A stretch of DNA of 44,494 nt from Dehalococcoidales bacterium (GTDB lineage Bacteria > Chloroflexota > Dehalococcoidia > Dehalococcoidales > CSSed11-197): positions 1-44,494 of the forward strand of contig JAQUQL010000003.1 of NCBI GenBank assembly GCA_028716145.1. The letters are read 5' to 3'. Numbering within the stretch: the first letter of the stretch is position 1; the number at the start of each line of letters is the position of its first letter. Under the pieces are notes generated by a model that worked only from the letters and a program-made list of their open reading frames with translations, had not been told where the DNA came from and did not search any database. Made by a program: the position numbers and the translations under genes. This document shows positions 30,570 to 40,965 of the stretch, one piece after another.

Positions 30570-33422
30570 TTGCCACAGCAGTTTATCACAGTTAAAGGTG
30601 CCCGTGAGCACAATTTAAAAAATGTTGATGTAACTATCCCGCGGGATAAGCTGGTTGTTATAACCGGAGTATCAGGTTCGGGTAAAAGCTCGCTTGCTTT
30701 CGATACTATTTATGCAGAGGGGCAACGGCGCTATATGGAATCCCTTTCAGCCTATGCCCGGCAATTCCTCGGGCGGATGGAAAAGCCCGATGTAGATTAT
30801 ATTGAAGGGCTTAGCCCGGCGATATCTATCGATCAGAAAGGCGTAAGCCACAACCCCAGATCTACAGTGGGGACAGTTACAGAAATCTATGACTATCTGC
30901 GCTTGCTGTTTGCCAGGACTGGACATCCATATTGTCCACAGTGCGGGAGGGAAATAACCGCCCAGACGGTGGAGCAGATTGTAGATTCTCTTTCACGTTT
31001 ACCTGAAGGTGCGAAGATAGCTTTGATGGCGCCACTGGTGAAAGGCCGCAAGGGTGAATATGTACAACTGCTGGCCGATTTGCGCCTCTCTGGTTATTCC
31101 CGGGTAAGGGTGGACGGAAAAACACTGGATCTGTCTGAAGACATCCCCCTGGACAAGAATAAAAAACATACCATCGAAGTAGTTGTTGACCGCCTTGCTA
31201 TCGGCAGGGAGAGGATCTCCTCCCGCATGGCAGGCTCGGTTGAAACCGCACTCAAACTTGGTGGCGGGGTAATACTGGTATCTGTAGTGGGTGGAGAAGA
31301 ACTGCTTTTTTCTGAGCATTACAGCTGTGCCCAGTGTGGGACCAGCCTTGGTGAAATAGAACCGAGAACCTTCAGTTTTAACAGCCCTCATGGAGCGTGT
31401 CCAGCTTGTACCGGGTTGGGATTTAAACAGGAGATCGATCCTGATATGGTAATGCCGGACAAGGCGCTATCTCTGGCAGAAGGCGCCATTCATCCCTATC
31501 AGACCCAAAACTGGTATCTTCACCAGTTAAACGATGTTGTTGCGCGTTACGGTTTTACCACACACGACCCGGTAAAAGATCTTACCAGTGAACAGATAGA
31601 CCTGATTCTTTATGGGGAAGGTGAAGAGCCAAAGCGTTATCGGAATCAATTTGGAAAAATGAGGGAGTATTATAACGGATTTGAAGGCGTTATTCCCCGC
31701 ATGCAGCGCCTTTATCGTGATACTGAATCGGAGCAGTCACGCCAGTTTATGGAGCGTTACATGGTAAACCTGCCATGCCCGGATTGTGAAGGTAAAAGGC
31801 TTAAACCGGAAGCACTTGCGGTCAGAGTTGCAGGAATTAATATTGCCCAGGCTACTTCTATACAGGTAAGTGCGCTCATGAACTGGGTGCAGGAGTTGAG
31901 GGGTGAACAGGGTGCGTTGAGCTCAAGGGAAAAAACTATTGCCAGAGAAATCCTCAAGGAGATAGAATCCAGGCTGAATTTTCTGGTAAATGTTGGTCTG
32001 GATTACCTGACTCTTGACCGGGTTTCGTCTACCCTCTCCGGAGGGGAAGGCCAGCGAATACGTCTGGCAACCCAGGTCGGCAGCGGTCTGATGGGCGTGC
32101 TGTATGTTTGCGATGAGCCGACTGTCGGGCTTCACCCTGCTGATGATGAAAGGCTGATATCAACGCTTACACGCCTGCGCGACCTGGGCAATACTGTGCT
32201 GGTAGTTGAGCATGATGAAGCCATGATGCGCACTGCTGATTATATAATCGATATGGGTCCGGGAGCCGGGGAGCATGGAGGGAAGCTGGTTGCCTGTGGC
32301 GATCTGGAGGAGATCAAGCGCTCACCCCATTCCCTGACCGGTAAGTATCTGAGTGGGGAAAAGGTCATCCCGATGCCAGATGTACGCCGCATGGGTAATG
32401 GCCATTTTATTACTATTCGCGGAGCGCGTGAGAATAACCTGAAAGATATTGATGTAAAGATTCCACTTGGCTGTTTTGTGAGTGTAACCGGAGTATCGGG
32501 CTCGGGGAAGAGTACATTAATGCACGAAGTGCTTTACAAAAAGCTTGCTCAAAAACTGTATCGCTCCCGCGAGAAACCCGGGTTGTGCAGAGATGTCGAA
32601 GGTATTGAATATGTTGATAAGCTGATACATATTGATCAGACTCCGATCGGCAGAACGCCGAGAAGCAACCCTGCCACTTATACCGGTACATTTACCATAA
32701 TTCGCGAGCTTTTTGCTACTTCTCCCGAGGCCAAGGTGAGGGGATACGGGCCGGGTCGTTTTTCCTTTAATGTAAAAGGGGGCCGCTGTGAAGCCTGTAC
32801 CGGGGACGGTTACACAAAAATCGAAATGCAGTTTTTGCCCGATGTAACTGTGCCCTGTGATGTTTGTCGTGGAAAACGCTACACCCGTGAAGTACTGGGT
32901 GTGAAGTTCAAGGGTAAAAACATTGCCGAAGTTCTCAACATGACAGTCACCGAGGCGCTGGAGTTTTTCGAAAACTTCCCCCGTATACGGCGTAAGCTCG
33001 AGACACTGCAGGATGTTGGCCTGGGTTACATTCGCCTGGGTCAGCCGGCAACTACGCTTTCCGGAGGCGAAGCCCAACGGGTTAAGCTGGCTACAGAACT
33101 TGCCAGAAGACCGCTGGGGCACACCCTGTATATGCTGGACGAGCCTACGACCGGGCTGGCATTTGAGGACGTATCTCTTCTGTTGGGGGTGCTCCAGCGG
33201 CTCACTGATGCTGGCAATACAGTGCTGATTATTGAACATCATCTGGATGTGATAAAAAACTCGGACTGGATAATAGACCTGGGGCCTGGTGCCGGGGACA
33301 AGGGTGGTCAGCTTGTGTCTGAGGGAACACCTGAAGATGTAGCAGCCAATCCCGCTTCAGTCACCGGCAGTTTCCTTCGAAAGACATTGGGAATTGAGAA
33401 AACTGTGGCTGAAACGGTTTGA
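30570..33422 (+). CDS. uvrA: Excinuclease ABC subunit A
   Basis: UvrA recognises DNA damage and loads UvrB. The TTG at 30570 is chosen because GGAAGGAG lies eight bases before it; an in-frame TTG at 30552 is inside that site. The 950-residue protein has two ABC ATPase halves: Walker A '[10 protein letters not shown]' and again 'GVSGSGKST', with paired '[12 protein letters not shown]' and '[12 protein letters not shown]' signatures. The zinc modules include 'CPQCGREI', 'CAQCG...CPACTG' and '[19 protein letters not shown]...CDVC'. Length and all motifs are standard. Confidence 0.98.
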   Translation: MPQQFITVKGAREHNLKNVDVTIPRDKLVVITGVSGSGKSSLAFDTIYAEGQRRYMESLSAYARQFLGRMEKPDVDYIEGLSPAISIDQKGVSHNPRSTVGTVTEIYDYLRLLFARTGHPYCPQCGREITAQTVEQIVDSLSRLPEGAKIALMAPLVKGRKGEYVQLLADLRLSGYSRVRVDGKTLDLSEDIPLDKNKKHTIEVVVDRLAIGRERISSRMAGSVETALKLGGGVILVSVVGGEELLFSEHYSCAQCGTSLGEIEPRTFSFNSPHGACPACTGLGFKQEIDPDMVMPDKALSLAEGAIHPYQTQNWYLHQLNDVVARYGFTTHDPVKDLTSEQIDLILYGEGEEPKRYRNQFGKMREYYNGFEGVIPRMQRLYRDTESEQSRQFMERYMVNLPCPDCEGKRLKPEALAVRVAGINIAQATSIQVSALMNWVQELRGEQGALSSREKTIAREILKEIESRLNFLVNVGLDYLTLDRVSSTLSGGEGQRIRLATQVGSGLMGVLYVCDEPTVGLHPADDERLISTLTRLRDLGNTVLVVEHDEAMMRTADYIIDMGPGAGEHGGKLVACGDLEEIKRSPHSLTGKYLSGEKVIPMPDVRRMGNGHFITIRGARENNLKDIDVKIPLGCFVSVTGVSGSGKSTLMHEVLYKKLAQKLYRSREKPGLCRDVEGIEYVDKLIHIDQTPIGRTPRSNPATYTGTFTIIRELFATSPEAKVRGYGPGRFSFNVKGGRCEACTGDGYTKIEMQFLPDVTVPCDVCRGKRYTREVLGVKFKGKNIAEVLNMTVTEALEFFENFPRIRRKLETLQDVGLGYIRLGQPATTLSGGEAQRVKLATELARRPLGHTLYMLDEPTTGLAFEDVSLLLGVLQRLTDAGNTVLIIEHHLDVIKNSDWIIDLGPGAGDKGGQLVSEGTPEDVAANPASVTGSFLRKTLGIEKTVAETV

Positions 33423-33448
33423 GAATAGATAGGCTAAGGGGGTTTTAA

Positions 33449-34000
33449 TTGGACAGACTGGAAGCTTTAAAGATTGTGCAGGAAAAGGTTGGTAATCAAA
33501 ATCTCGTAAAACACATGCTTGCCACTGAAGCGATTATGAAGGCACTGGCGGTTCGACTGGGAGAAGACGAAGCTTTGTGGGGTATGACCGGCCTGCTCCA
33601 TGACATTGATATGGAAATCTGTAATGGTGATATGGAGAATCATTCGAAAATAGGTGCCCGGATGATACAGGAGATGGGTGTTTGCGAAGAGGCGGTAAAC
33701 GCGGTATTGCGTCACAACGAAGCTCATGGCCTGGAAACTGAAACAAATCTGGACAAAGCGCTGTTCTGTTCAGATGCGCTGACTGGTTTGATTACCACCA
33801 CAGCACTGGTGCGGCCGGATAAAAAGCTCTCCAGTGTGGAACTTAAATCCGTCAAAAAGAAGTACAAGGAAAAAGGCTTTGCCTCCGGGGTAAACCGTGA
33901 ACAAATCGAAACCTGTTCAACTCTTGGGCTTGAACTGGATGAGTTTATTGAGCTAGGGTTAAAGTCCATGCAGGCCATTTCGGATGACCTCGGCCTTTAA
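33449..34000 (+). CDS. HD-domain phosphohydrolase-like protein
   Basis: The 183-residue cytoplasmic protein starts at TTG with an AAGGGGG site seven bases upstream. The HD signature is 'LLHDIDMEICNGDMENHSKIG', with a further metal His in 'AVLRHNEAHG'. 'FCSDALTGLITTTALV' fits the HDIG-type fold of YqeK/HDc proteins. Substrates in this group are usually phosphorylated nucleotides or small molecules; none can be assigned. It follows uvrA by 26 bases and could be co-transcribed. Confidence 0.85.
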   Translation: MDRLEALKIVQEKVGNQNLVKHMLATEAIMKALAVRLGEDEALWGMTGLLHDIDMEICNGDMENHSKIGARMIQEMGVCEEAVNAVLRHNEAHGLETETNLDKALFCSDALTGLITTTALVRPDKKLSSVELKSVKKKYKEKGFASGVNREQIETCSTLGLELDEFIELGLKSMQAISDDLGL

Positions 34001-34018
34001 CCGGGAAGTTTTCTTGCT

Positions 34019-36589
34019 TTAAATAATGCTTACCATAGAACCTTCTGGTGTTTTGGTTACTTCAATGCGGTTGTTGAAGGCGTTTTTAAGTTCATCGATA
34101 TGGGTAATTACCAGTATGATTTCAAAGTCGTCCTGTATAGCATTGATTGCTTCCTTAACTTTCTCAAGCCCGATACTGTCCTGAGTACCAAAGCCTTCAT
34201 CGATAATCAGGGTTGGTAAAGGAGCGCCGCTACGGTTGGCCAGCAGTTTGGAGAGAGCGATTCTCAAGGCGAAATCAATACGGAAAGCTTCTCCCCCGCT
34301 GTACATCTCATAGTCCCTGGTGCCGACTTCGTCTGATATGTTGATATCGAGCGTTTCGGCTGTTCCGCCGGTTTTTTTCAGTTTTTGCGATTCCAGCTTC
34401 AAGGCCATTCGGTTATCTGTCATTCTGCCAAGGATGCGGTTGGCTTCGGTCTCTATTTCAGGTATAGCCATCTCAATCAGCATTCCCTGGATGCCTTTTT
34501 TCCCAAAAGCCTGAGCAAGGTTTTTAAGCGTGCTTTCTTCACTGGCGACTGTTTTTAGCCTTGATTCTTCATCAGCCAGCTTGTTTTCAAGTTCTGCCAG
34601 AGCCTCCAGCCTGGCTTTTAATCTGTATACCAGGTCGCGCCTGTTTTTAAGTGTTTCCTCAACCTGTTTTTGTTCGGCTTCTGCCTTCTGCAGTTGTAAT
34701 TTGACCTCCGGCAGATTTTTTACCTCTTCTTCCAGCTTGTGTATTTCTGCCGAATCCGCTTTCAGCCTGTTCTGAAGAACCAGGATAGTGTCCTCCGCGC
34801 TGGCCAGATTTTCCTTTTCCTTGTTTATCTGGCTTTCAGCTTCTGCCAGTTTAATTTGTTGCTCTCTGTAAGACCCGGTTTCATCGATGGTTTTTCTGGA
34901 GGCAATGTAGGCTTCTTCATTATAATCAATGCTGGCAATCTGCCGGTTGATCTCTGACAGTTGCGCTTGCTCGTTTTTTGCGTATTCGCTTGAATTGAGC
35001 GATGCCTCGAGTGTCTGCAGGGTTTTTCTTTCAACTTCCAGTTCTTCCGATGCCTTGCGGCATTCATTGATCTGGTGGCTCAAGACGCTTATATTGCTCT
35101 GGTTTTGTATGATTTTTTTCTGCAGTGCGGTTTGCCTGCTTTTCAGGCCTGCCATCTCGTAATTCAGCGTTTTGATTATTTCGGCTTGCTTCTTGGAAGC
35201 GTTTTCGATTTGAACGGCAAGGTGTTTCTTTTCGTGCGTATATTTTTCTATGATAAAACCCCGCTCTTCATCATTGAGAGGTTTTTCGCACAATGGGCAG
35301 TGCGGTTCGGTGTTTTGGCTGACCAGTTTAATCCTTTCTTCAATCTCGCCTATTCGCTCCGTTGCTCCGGCAGCCTGGAAACGCATCTCTTTGAGTTGTT
35401 CCTCCAGTGACTTTACGCGGTTTTCAACATCCGAGAGTTCATCCTGCTGCCTTTTTAAAGCCGTCATTTCATCCCCGGCTTTAGCCAAGGTAGATTCCAG
35501 CTTGCTCATCTGGCCAGCCCTGTTCTCCAGCTCGGTTACATTTCTTTTTGATACTTCAATCTGACTGTTAAGCCTGGCTCTCTCCGACTGCACAGACTTT
35601 TCCAGACGGCTTTTCGTGTCTGCGAGTTGATTCAGATGGTTTAACTGCAGGCTCATTCTTTCAAATTCTTGCGAGGCTGCTGTATAACGTTTAAACCCTT
35701 CCCTGATTTCCTGTGCTTGTTGTAACAGTTTTTCGTATCTATCGATCAATTCACGGGTTGTATCTGCGCTCTTCTGCCACCCTTTTAGCTGTTTTTCCCG
35801 TTCACCGGAATCAGCCTTGAAGCGGTTGAGTTGTTCACTCTGGTTTTGAAGTGAATGCAGCTGCTCACGCAGTTTGCTGCAGTCGGCTTGTTTTTGCTGG
35901 TAGGCATCCTCAGCAGTTTTAAAATTTTCTTTCGCGTCTTCATGCTGAGTTAGCAATTCCCCGCGTGAAGAAAGTGCGGTTTTTATCTCGGTCGTTGTCC
36001 GCTCAAGGGTCTCTTTTTCGGCTTGCCGTTCACGGGCCTTTTGTTTGGCGGTTTCGGCCAGCTCTTCATAAATATCCAGCTTTAAAATACTTCCCAGGAC
36101 TTCTTTTCTCTTCGCTGGAGTCTGCCGGCTGAATTCATCAGCATGCCCCTGGCGCAGATAGGCGCTGTTGATGAAAGTGTCGTAGTCCATGCGCAGCAGG
36201 CTTTTTACCGCTTCCTGGGTTTTTGTTATGGTGTCCCCGGTTATTGACTGAAACTCCTCACCGGAAAAAATCTGGAAGTCGAGCCCGGAGAGCCCCGCCG
36301 AGCCGGCTTTTTTGGCTTTGGAGCGTTTGCGTATAATACGATAAAGATTACCTGAGGCGCTGAAATCAAACTCAACCTCAACCTCGTCAGCCCCGGTGGA
36401 TATCAGATCATCATCGCTGTCAGCCCGGGTTTTTCCCCACAACGCCCAGGTTATAGCATCAATCAGAGAAGACTTTCCGGCTCCATTGTCACCTGATATG
36501 CAGGCGGTATGAATGCCTGAGAAAGAAAACGCCGGCAGGTCCCCCCGGTAGGACATAAAATTGCGCAGTTTGAGCCGTACCGGAATCAT
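34019..36589 (-). CDS. sbcC: SbcC/Rad50-like SMC-family nuclease subunit
   Basis: The 856-residue protein begins 'MIPVRLKLRNFMSYRG' with Walker A 'GDNGAGKSSL' in the first 45 residues. Long coiled coils flank a zinc hook 'CPLCEKPL' at about residue 430. The C-terminal lobe has the ABC signature 'YSGGEAFRIDFALRIALS' and Walker B 'PTLIIDEGFGTQD'. SbcC pairs with the SbcD nuclease to open hairpin and protein-blocked DNA ends. It starts three bases after the rpoD stop, so it is expressed with the sigma factor. No sbcD is in the window. Length is slightly below E. coli SbcC (1048) but fits archaeal Rad50. Confidence 0.93.
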   Translation of the reverse strand: MIPVRLKLRNFMSYRGDLPAFSFSGIHTACISGDNGAGKSSLIDAITWALWGKTRADSDDDLISTGADEVEVEFDFSASGNLYRIIRKRSKAKKAGSAGLSGLDFQIFSGEEFQSITGDTITKTQEAVKSLLRMDYDTFINSAYLRQGHADEFSRQTPAKRKEVLGSILKLDIYEELAETAKQKARERQAEKETLERTTTEIKTALSSRGELLTQHEDAKENFKTAEDAYQQKQADCSKLREQLHSLQNQSEQLNRFKADSGEREKQLKGWQKSADTTRELIDRYEKLLQQAQEIREGFKRYTAASQEFERMSLQLNHLNQLADTKSRLEKSVQSERARLNSQIEVSKRNVTELENRAGQMSKLESTLAKAGDEMTALKRQQDELSDVENRVKSLEEQLKEMRFQAAGATERIGEIEERIKLVSQNTEPHCPLCEKPLNDEERGFIIEKYTHEKKHLAVQIENASKKQAEIIKTLNYEMAGLKSRQTALQKKIIQNQSNISVLSHQINECRKASEELEVERKTLQTLEASLNSSEYAKNEQAQLSEINRQIASIDYNEEAYIASRKTIDETGSYREQQIKLAEAESQINKEKENLASAEDTILVLQNRLKADSAEIHKLEEEVKNLPEVKLQLQKAEAEQKQVEETLKNRRDLVYRLKARLEALAELENKLADEESRLKTVASEESTLKNLAQAFGKKGIQGMLIEMAIPEIETEANRILGRMTDNRMALKLESQKLKKTGGTAETLDINISDEVGTRDYEMYSGGEAFRIDFALRIALSKLLANRSGAPLPTLIIDEGFGTQDSIGLEKVKEAINAIQDDFEIILVITHIDELKNAFNNRIEVTKTPEGSMVSII

Positions 36590-36592
36590 TTT

Positions 36593-38095
36593 CTATTCCA
36601 GGTAGTCCTTCAGTTTGCGGCTTCGGCTGGGATGACGCAGTTTGCGAAGGGCTTTGGCCTCGATTTGTCGTATGCGTTCGCGAGTGACGTTAAATTCTTT
36701 GCCGACCTCCTCCAGTGTTCGAGATCGGCCGTCTTCCAGTCCGAACCTCAGTTGTAGAACCCGGCGTTCCCGATGGGTAAGGCTGGAAAGCACTTCTCCA
36801 ATCTGTTCTTTAAGCAGCTGCCGGGATGCAGCATCCGGAGGCGGGACTATATTCTGGTCTTCTATAAAATCTCCGAGGTGGCTATCTTCTTCTTCCCCGA
36901 TAGGTGCTTCCAGGGAAACCGGAAGTTGGCTGACCTTGATTATTTCTCTGACCTTGTCCGGTGGAAGTTCCATCTCGGCACCTATTTCCTTGGGTGTCGG
37001 TTCTCGTCCGTACTCCTGTGAAAGTTGTCGGCTGACTGATAAAAGCTTATGAATCGTTTCTACCATATGAACAGGGATCCGGATGGTACGAGCCTGGTCG
37101 GCAATAGCGCGAGTAATTGCCTGGCGTATCCACCAGGTAGCATAGGTAGAAAACTTGAATCCGCGGTGGTAGTCGAATTTCTCTACTGCTCTGATTAGAC
37201 CGATATTTCCTTCCTGAAGAAGGTCAAGCAGTGGCATGCCCCGCCCGATATGCTTCTTGGCAACGCTAACTACCAGCCTGAGGTTGGCTTCTGTAAGGTG
37301 TTTTTCAGCCTTTTCAGCTTCAACCTCAAGGGTTCTCAGGTAATGCTTGAGTTTGGCATCCTTTACTTCAACCGAATCAATAAAAACCTGGTTGTTGGTC
37401 AACTCTCCTATTTCCTCAAGTGTGGTGCCATCCGGGATCGCTGCCATAACCTCTTCCGGGAGCAGTCTGATGTTAAGGGAGATGTTGATTAGTTCCTGTT
37501 CCACCTCAGCCGGGCTTTTTCCGGTATTAGTGGCTATATTCTGGGTGAACTGCTGGTCAATCTCATCTATGAGGTTTTTCTGAATTACCGGCTCGGTAAC
37601 AGCTTTCTTAAAGTCGGCATTCTTCTCAAGGCCCAGTTCCGCCTGAAGCAGGTAAACAGTCTCGCGAGCTTTTCCAAGGTCAACCAACATGTTTAATACC
37701 AGTTGAATAGGAGTAGGCGCGACCCCGTATTTATCTATGTATCCTTCGCGGATTTCACGGATGCGTTTGCCGGCTTCCATTTTTTTGGCCAGTACTTTCT
37801 CATCATCAGCGCTTAGCAAAGGAACTCTGCCGATTTCGTGCAGGTACATACGTACCGGGTCATCAACAACTCCGTGTTCTTCGATCTGATCAAGCGGCAG
37901 TATCATCTCCGCTTCTTCCCCCTCGACGTCTTCTTCGAGATCGGAATCCGGATTCAGTTCGTCTTCAATAAGACTTTCATCGGAGGGTGCGTCTTCGTCT
38001 GAAGGCTCTTCATCAGTTTCTTCAGTAACTGCCTGGATAACGATGTTTTCTTCCTTGATATCAAAACCCTTCTTCTTCTTTTTATCTGATGCCAT
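36593..38095 (-). CDS. rpoD: RNA polymerase primary sigma factor
   Basis: The 500-residue sigma-70 has an acidic, poorly conserved N-terminus and region 1.2 '[21 protein letters not shown]'. A divergent insertion follows, then region 2 '[28 protein letters not shown]' and the -10-reading '[20 protein letters not shown]'. Region 3 comes next, and region 4 is '[18 protein letters not shown]' with '[18 protein letters not shown]'. All primary-sigma hallmarks are present. The ATG at 38095 has better spacing from GGGAG than the ATG at 38104. Both overlap the end of dnaG, a coupled dnaG-rpoD pair like the macromolecular-synthesis operon but without rpsU. Confidence 0.97.
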   Translation of the reverse strand: MASDKKKKKGFDIKEENIVIQAVTEETDEEPSDEDAPSDESLIEDELNPDSDLEEDVEGEEAEMILPLDQIEEHGVVDDPVRMYLHEIGRVPLLSADDEKVLAKKMEAGKRIREIREGYIDKYGVAPTPIQLVLNMLVDLGKARETVYLLQAELGLEKNADFKKAVTEPVIQKNLIDEIDQQFTQNIATNTGKSPAEVEQELINISLNIRLLPEEVMAAIPDGTTLEEIGELTNNQVFIDSVEVKDAKLKHYLRTLEVEAEKAEKHLTEANLRLVVSVAKKHIGRGMPLLDLLQEGNIGLIRAVEKFDYHRGFKFSTYATWWIRQAITRAIADQARTIRIPVHMVETIHKLLSVSRQLSQEYGREPTPKEIGAEMELPPDKVREIIKVSQLPVSLEAPIGEEEDSHLGDFIEDQNIVPPPDAASRQLLKEQIGEVLSSLTHRERRVLQLRFGLEDGRSRTLEEVGKEFNVTRERIRQIEAKALRKLRHPSRSRKLKDYLE

Positions 38096-39869
38096 CAGTG
38101 CCATTCTCCCTTTTCATTCTTTCCAGGGTGCTGGATTTTTCGTAAAATAGTTCCTTTAATTCCTGGCTGACCTGATTGCCCTGTTTGAGCAGAGAATCCC
38201 TTTCCTCTGCGGTAAGATCAGCCGAGCCAAGTATCGCCTCCTGGTTTTTCAGAAGGTGCCTCAGGTAGCTTTCTTTAAGGAGCAGGGCGCATTCCCTGAG
38301 CTTGTTGTCAAGACCGCTTGGTTCGATATGCCGGCTTGCCAGGCGTTCGTAGTGTTCAAGAGAGGCGCTGTCAAGTTTTTCCCTTACCGTTTCCAGGTCA
38401 TCACCTTCGGTTATTACTGAGAAAATCTCTGCATTCTCAGAATTGGCGAAATATTCTTTTTTTAAACCGGTTGCTTTCTGACCCAGCCGGGGATATTGTA
38501 TCAGCATTGCAAGACAGAATTCCTCGCGAGGGCTGGAGAACAGGTTCTTCCCCTGTTTTATTTCTCTGGCAGGCGGTTTATGAGCCCCGTATACCTTACT
38601 GGAGCCGACCTCTTTTAGGGAAGACTCAAGCCTTTGGAGATCCACATTAATCATACTTGCGAGTTTTTGTAAATAATGTGCCTGGCGCACGGGATTTTGA
38701 ATTTGGGCTATGGTTGGCATAAGCTTTTCAGCCAGCTGTGATTTGCCGGCAGCGCTGGTAATATTAACATCTCTGGCTGCGGTTGAAAAAGCAAAATCAA
38801 GCAGTGGATCGGCGGTTTCAAGCAGTTGCTTCCAGGTTTCGGGTGAGTTATTGATAACCTCGTCCGGATCCTGGCCGGCTGGTATGCTCACAACCCTGAT
38901 TTCATTATTCAGAGTATTTTCATGCTCGATTATCCTTAGCATCGCTTTTTCGCCAGCTTCATCCGCATCCATGGCCAGGACAAGGTTCCTGGTTACCTTT
39001 TTTATGGTATCTATCTGGCGCTCGCCGATGGATGTACCCATTGCGGCAACGGTATGTGTAAATCCGTACTGGTGAGAAATTATGGCATCCATATAACCTT
39101 CTACCATTACTATCATATCCCGTTTTCTTGCTTCTTCACGGGCAATGTCAAATCCGTAAAGCAGTCCACTTTTGTCAAATACAGGTGTTTCTGGGGAATT
39201 CAAATACTTGGGCTGAGAGCCGTCCATTTCACGCCCGCCAAAACCAGCAGTTTGTCCTTTATGGTTGGTTATAGGAAACATCAGGCGGTTGTGGAAACGG
39301 TCAATCGTGCCAGATTCAACCTCGATCAACAGTCCTGCCTCAAGCAATTCCTGTACTGTAAACCCGCGTTCGATAAGGTGGTTTTTAAGGCTTTCCCGGC
39401 CAGTAGGGCTGTAGCCAAGTTTGAAATCCGCCAGCGACTTGGCATTTATACCGCGCTGTTTTACATAATTGCGTGCCTTTTCTGCCCCGGGGGCATTTTT
39501 TAATTGCTCGTAGTAATAATCCCTGGCAGCATCATTGGCTTCGTAGAGGCGGCTGTATTTGTTTCTGTCTTCCTGTTGCCTGCCCGTTGTTGGCAAGGTA
39601 ACGCCAGCCCTGGATGCCAGCATTTTGAGGGCATCACCAAAATCCAGACCTTCCTTCTTCATCACCAGGGAAAACAGATCGCCGCCGGTAGAGCAAGCCC
39701 CAAAACAGTGCCAGCTTTGCCGATCGGGAAAAACAAAAAAAGAGCCGTGCTTTTCCTGGTGGAATGGGCATACACCCTTAAAATTTTTCCCCGATTTGAC
39801 GAGCTGGGTGTACTGTCCGGCTATTTCGACGATATCCAGTTTTTGTTTGATTTCTTCAATAGCGCTCAT
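38082..39869 (-). CDS. dnaG: DNA primase
   Basis: The 595-residue primase has the N-terminal CHC2 zinc domain '[16 protein letters not shown]' with '[12 protein letters not shown]'. The TOPRIM domain has '[14 protein letters not shown]', '[11 protein letters not shown]' and '[13 protein letters not shown]'. A C-terminal helical helicase-binding region ends in a Leu- and Glu-rich tail. The usual 'E-K-T-P-S-F' of the zinc domain reads E-K-H-G-S-F, a mild variation. It overlaps rpoD and lies 52 bases after dgt, in a minus-strand run that begins at ppsA. Confidence 0.97.
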   Translation of the reverse strand: MSAIEEIKQKLDIVEIAGQYTQLVKSGKNFKGVCPFHQEKHGSFFVFPDRQSWHCFGACSTGGDLFSLVMKKEGLDFGDALKMLASRAGVTLPTTGRQQEDRNKYSRLYEANDAARDYYYEQLKNAPGAEKARNYVKQRGINAKSLADFKLGYSPTGRESLKNHLIERGFTVQELLEAGLLIEVESGTIDRFHNRLMFPITNHKGQTAGFGGREMDGSQPKYLNSPETPVFDKSGLLYGFDIAREEARKRDMIVMVEGYMDAIISHQYGFTHTVAAMGTSIGERQIDTIKKVTRNLVLAMDADEAGEKAMLRIIEHENTLNNEIRVVSIPAGQDPDEVINNSPETWKQLLETADPLLDFAFSTAARDVNITSAAGKSQLAEKLMPTIAQIQNPVRQAHYLQKLASMINVDLQRLESSLKEVGSSKVYGAHKPPAREIKQGKNLFSSPREEFCLAMLIQYPRLGQKATGLKKEYFANSENAEIFSVITEGDDLETVREKLDSASLEHYERLASRHIEPSGLDNKLRECALLLKESYLRHLLKNQEAILGSADLTAEERDSLLKQGNQVSQELKELFYEKSSTLERMKRENGTDGIR

Positions 39870-39921
39870 AAACAGGCCTATTATACTATATTAGGGAGTT
39901 TACATAAAATGGAATACAGGG

Positions 39922-40965
39922 TTAAAAGCCCAAACTTGCAGCCAGGCGGGTAGCGTATTGATCTGTCATGCCGGCGATGTAGTCAACTACCGCCCTGGTG
40001 GTATCAGCGCAGCTTGCCGCAAGGTAGTCTGCAGGAAGAAGTTCAGTATGGGAGCAAAGGTGATCAAACAGGTTCATTACAGTTTGCCTGGCTGGTTCGG
40101 TTTCAACAATTACTGATCCGGTTTTATAAACTCGGTAAAAGAGGAAGTTTTTGAGGTCGCTGGCGGCCTCTTTCATTTCAGGGCTCATGCTGATCTGGTT
40201 TTCCGACCCTTCTGTTTCACCGGTAACCGACCAGGAGGTAAATATTATATCGCCTACCATATTGTTGATTCTTTCACGGTGGGTATGCCCCATTATCTTT
40301 TTGGAAGAGGCTGGCAGATCGGAAGGGGCTATCATTTTAGCCCGTATCGCATCTTCTACATCGTGGTTAATATAGGCAACCAGGTCGGACAGCTTAACAA
40401 CATCTGCTTCAAGAGAGCCGGTTTCGCCCCATCCTTCTCCCAGGATTTCCTCCATCGATTTAGAGTGGTTTAATATGCCATCTCTTACTTCCCAGGTAAG
40501 ATTGAGCCCTTTACCCTCATTTTCAAGAACGTCAACTACCCTGAGACTTTGTTGATTATGCCTGAAACCAGGTTTGTACAGCTGGTTTAACACTTCTTCT
40601 CCGGCATGGCCAAAAGGAGTGTGCCCCAGATCATGCCCCAGTCCGATCGCCTCCACCAGGTCCTCGTTAAGATTCAGTGCACGAGCAATAGTACGGGCTA
40701 TTTGAGTTACTTCCAGCGTGTGGGTAAGCCGGGTAACGTAATGGTCCCCTGTTGGGGCGATAAAAACCTGAGTTTTATGCTTCAGCCTGCGGAAGGCTTT
40801 GCAGTGGATTATGCGATCACGATCACGCTGGAATTCAGTGCGTATATCGCAGGGCTTCTCGGGTTTTTCCCTCCCGCGACTCAACCGGCTTTTACATGCA
40901 TGTGGTGACAGGAGCGCCAGTTCTCTCTCTTCGGTTCGAAGTCGGACTTGGCACCTGTTTGGCAT
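39922..40965 (-). CDS. dgt: dGTP triphosphohydrolase-like protein
   Basis: The 347-residue HD-domain enzyme shows the Dgt signature 'DIRTEFQRDRDRIIHCKAFRRLKHKTQVF', given here by its ends: 'DIRTEFQRDRDRI' and 'KAFRRLKHKTQVF'. The metal site is 'RLTHTLEVTQIART' with 'GLGHDLGHTPFGHAGEE'. It hydrolyses dNTPs, most likely dGTP, to nucleoside and triphosphate, and helps set nucleotide pools. Short-form dNTPases of this type are widespread. Its ATG shares a base with the ppsA stop (TAATG). Confidence 0.93.
   Translation of the reverse strand: MPNRCQVRLRTEERELALLSPHACKSRLSRGREKPEKPCDIRTEFQRDRDRIIHCKAFRRLKHKTQVFIAPTGDHYVTRLTHTLEVTQIARTIARALNLNEDLVEAIGLGHDLGHTPFGHAGEEVLNQLYKPGFRHNQQSLRVVDVLENEGKGLNLTWEVRDGILNHSKSMEEILGEGWGETGSLEADVVKLSDLVAYINHDVEDAIRAKMIAPSDLPASSKKIMGHTHRERINNMVGDIIFTSWSVTGETEGSENQISMSPEMKEAASDLKNFLFYRVYKTGSVIVETEPARQTVMNLFDHLCSHTELLPADYLAASCADTTRAVVDYIAGMTDQYATRLAASLGF

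Noticed and set aside
32517-33242. Minus-strand open frame of 241 codons opposite uvrA
   Set aside because: It is antisense to the second ATPase half of uvrA and has no family resemblance.
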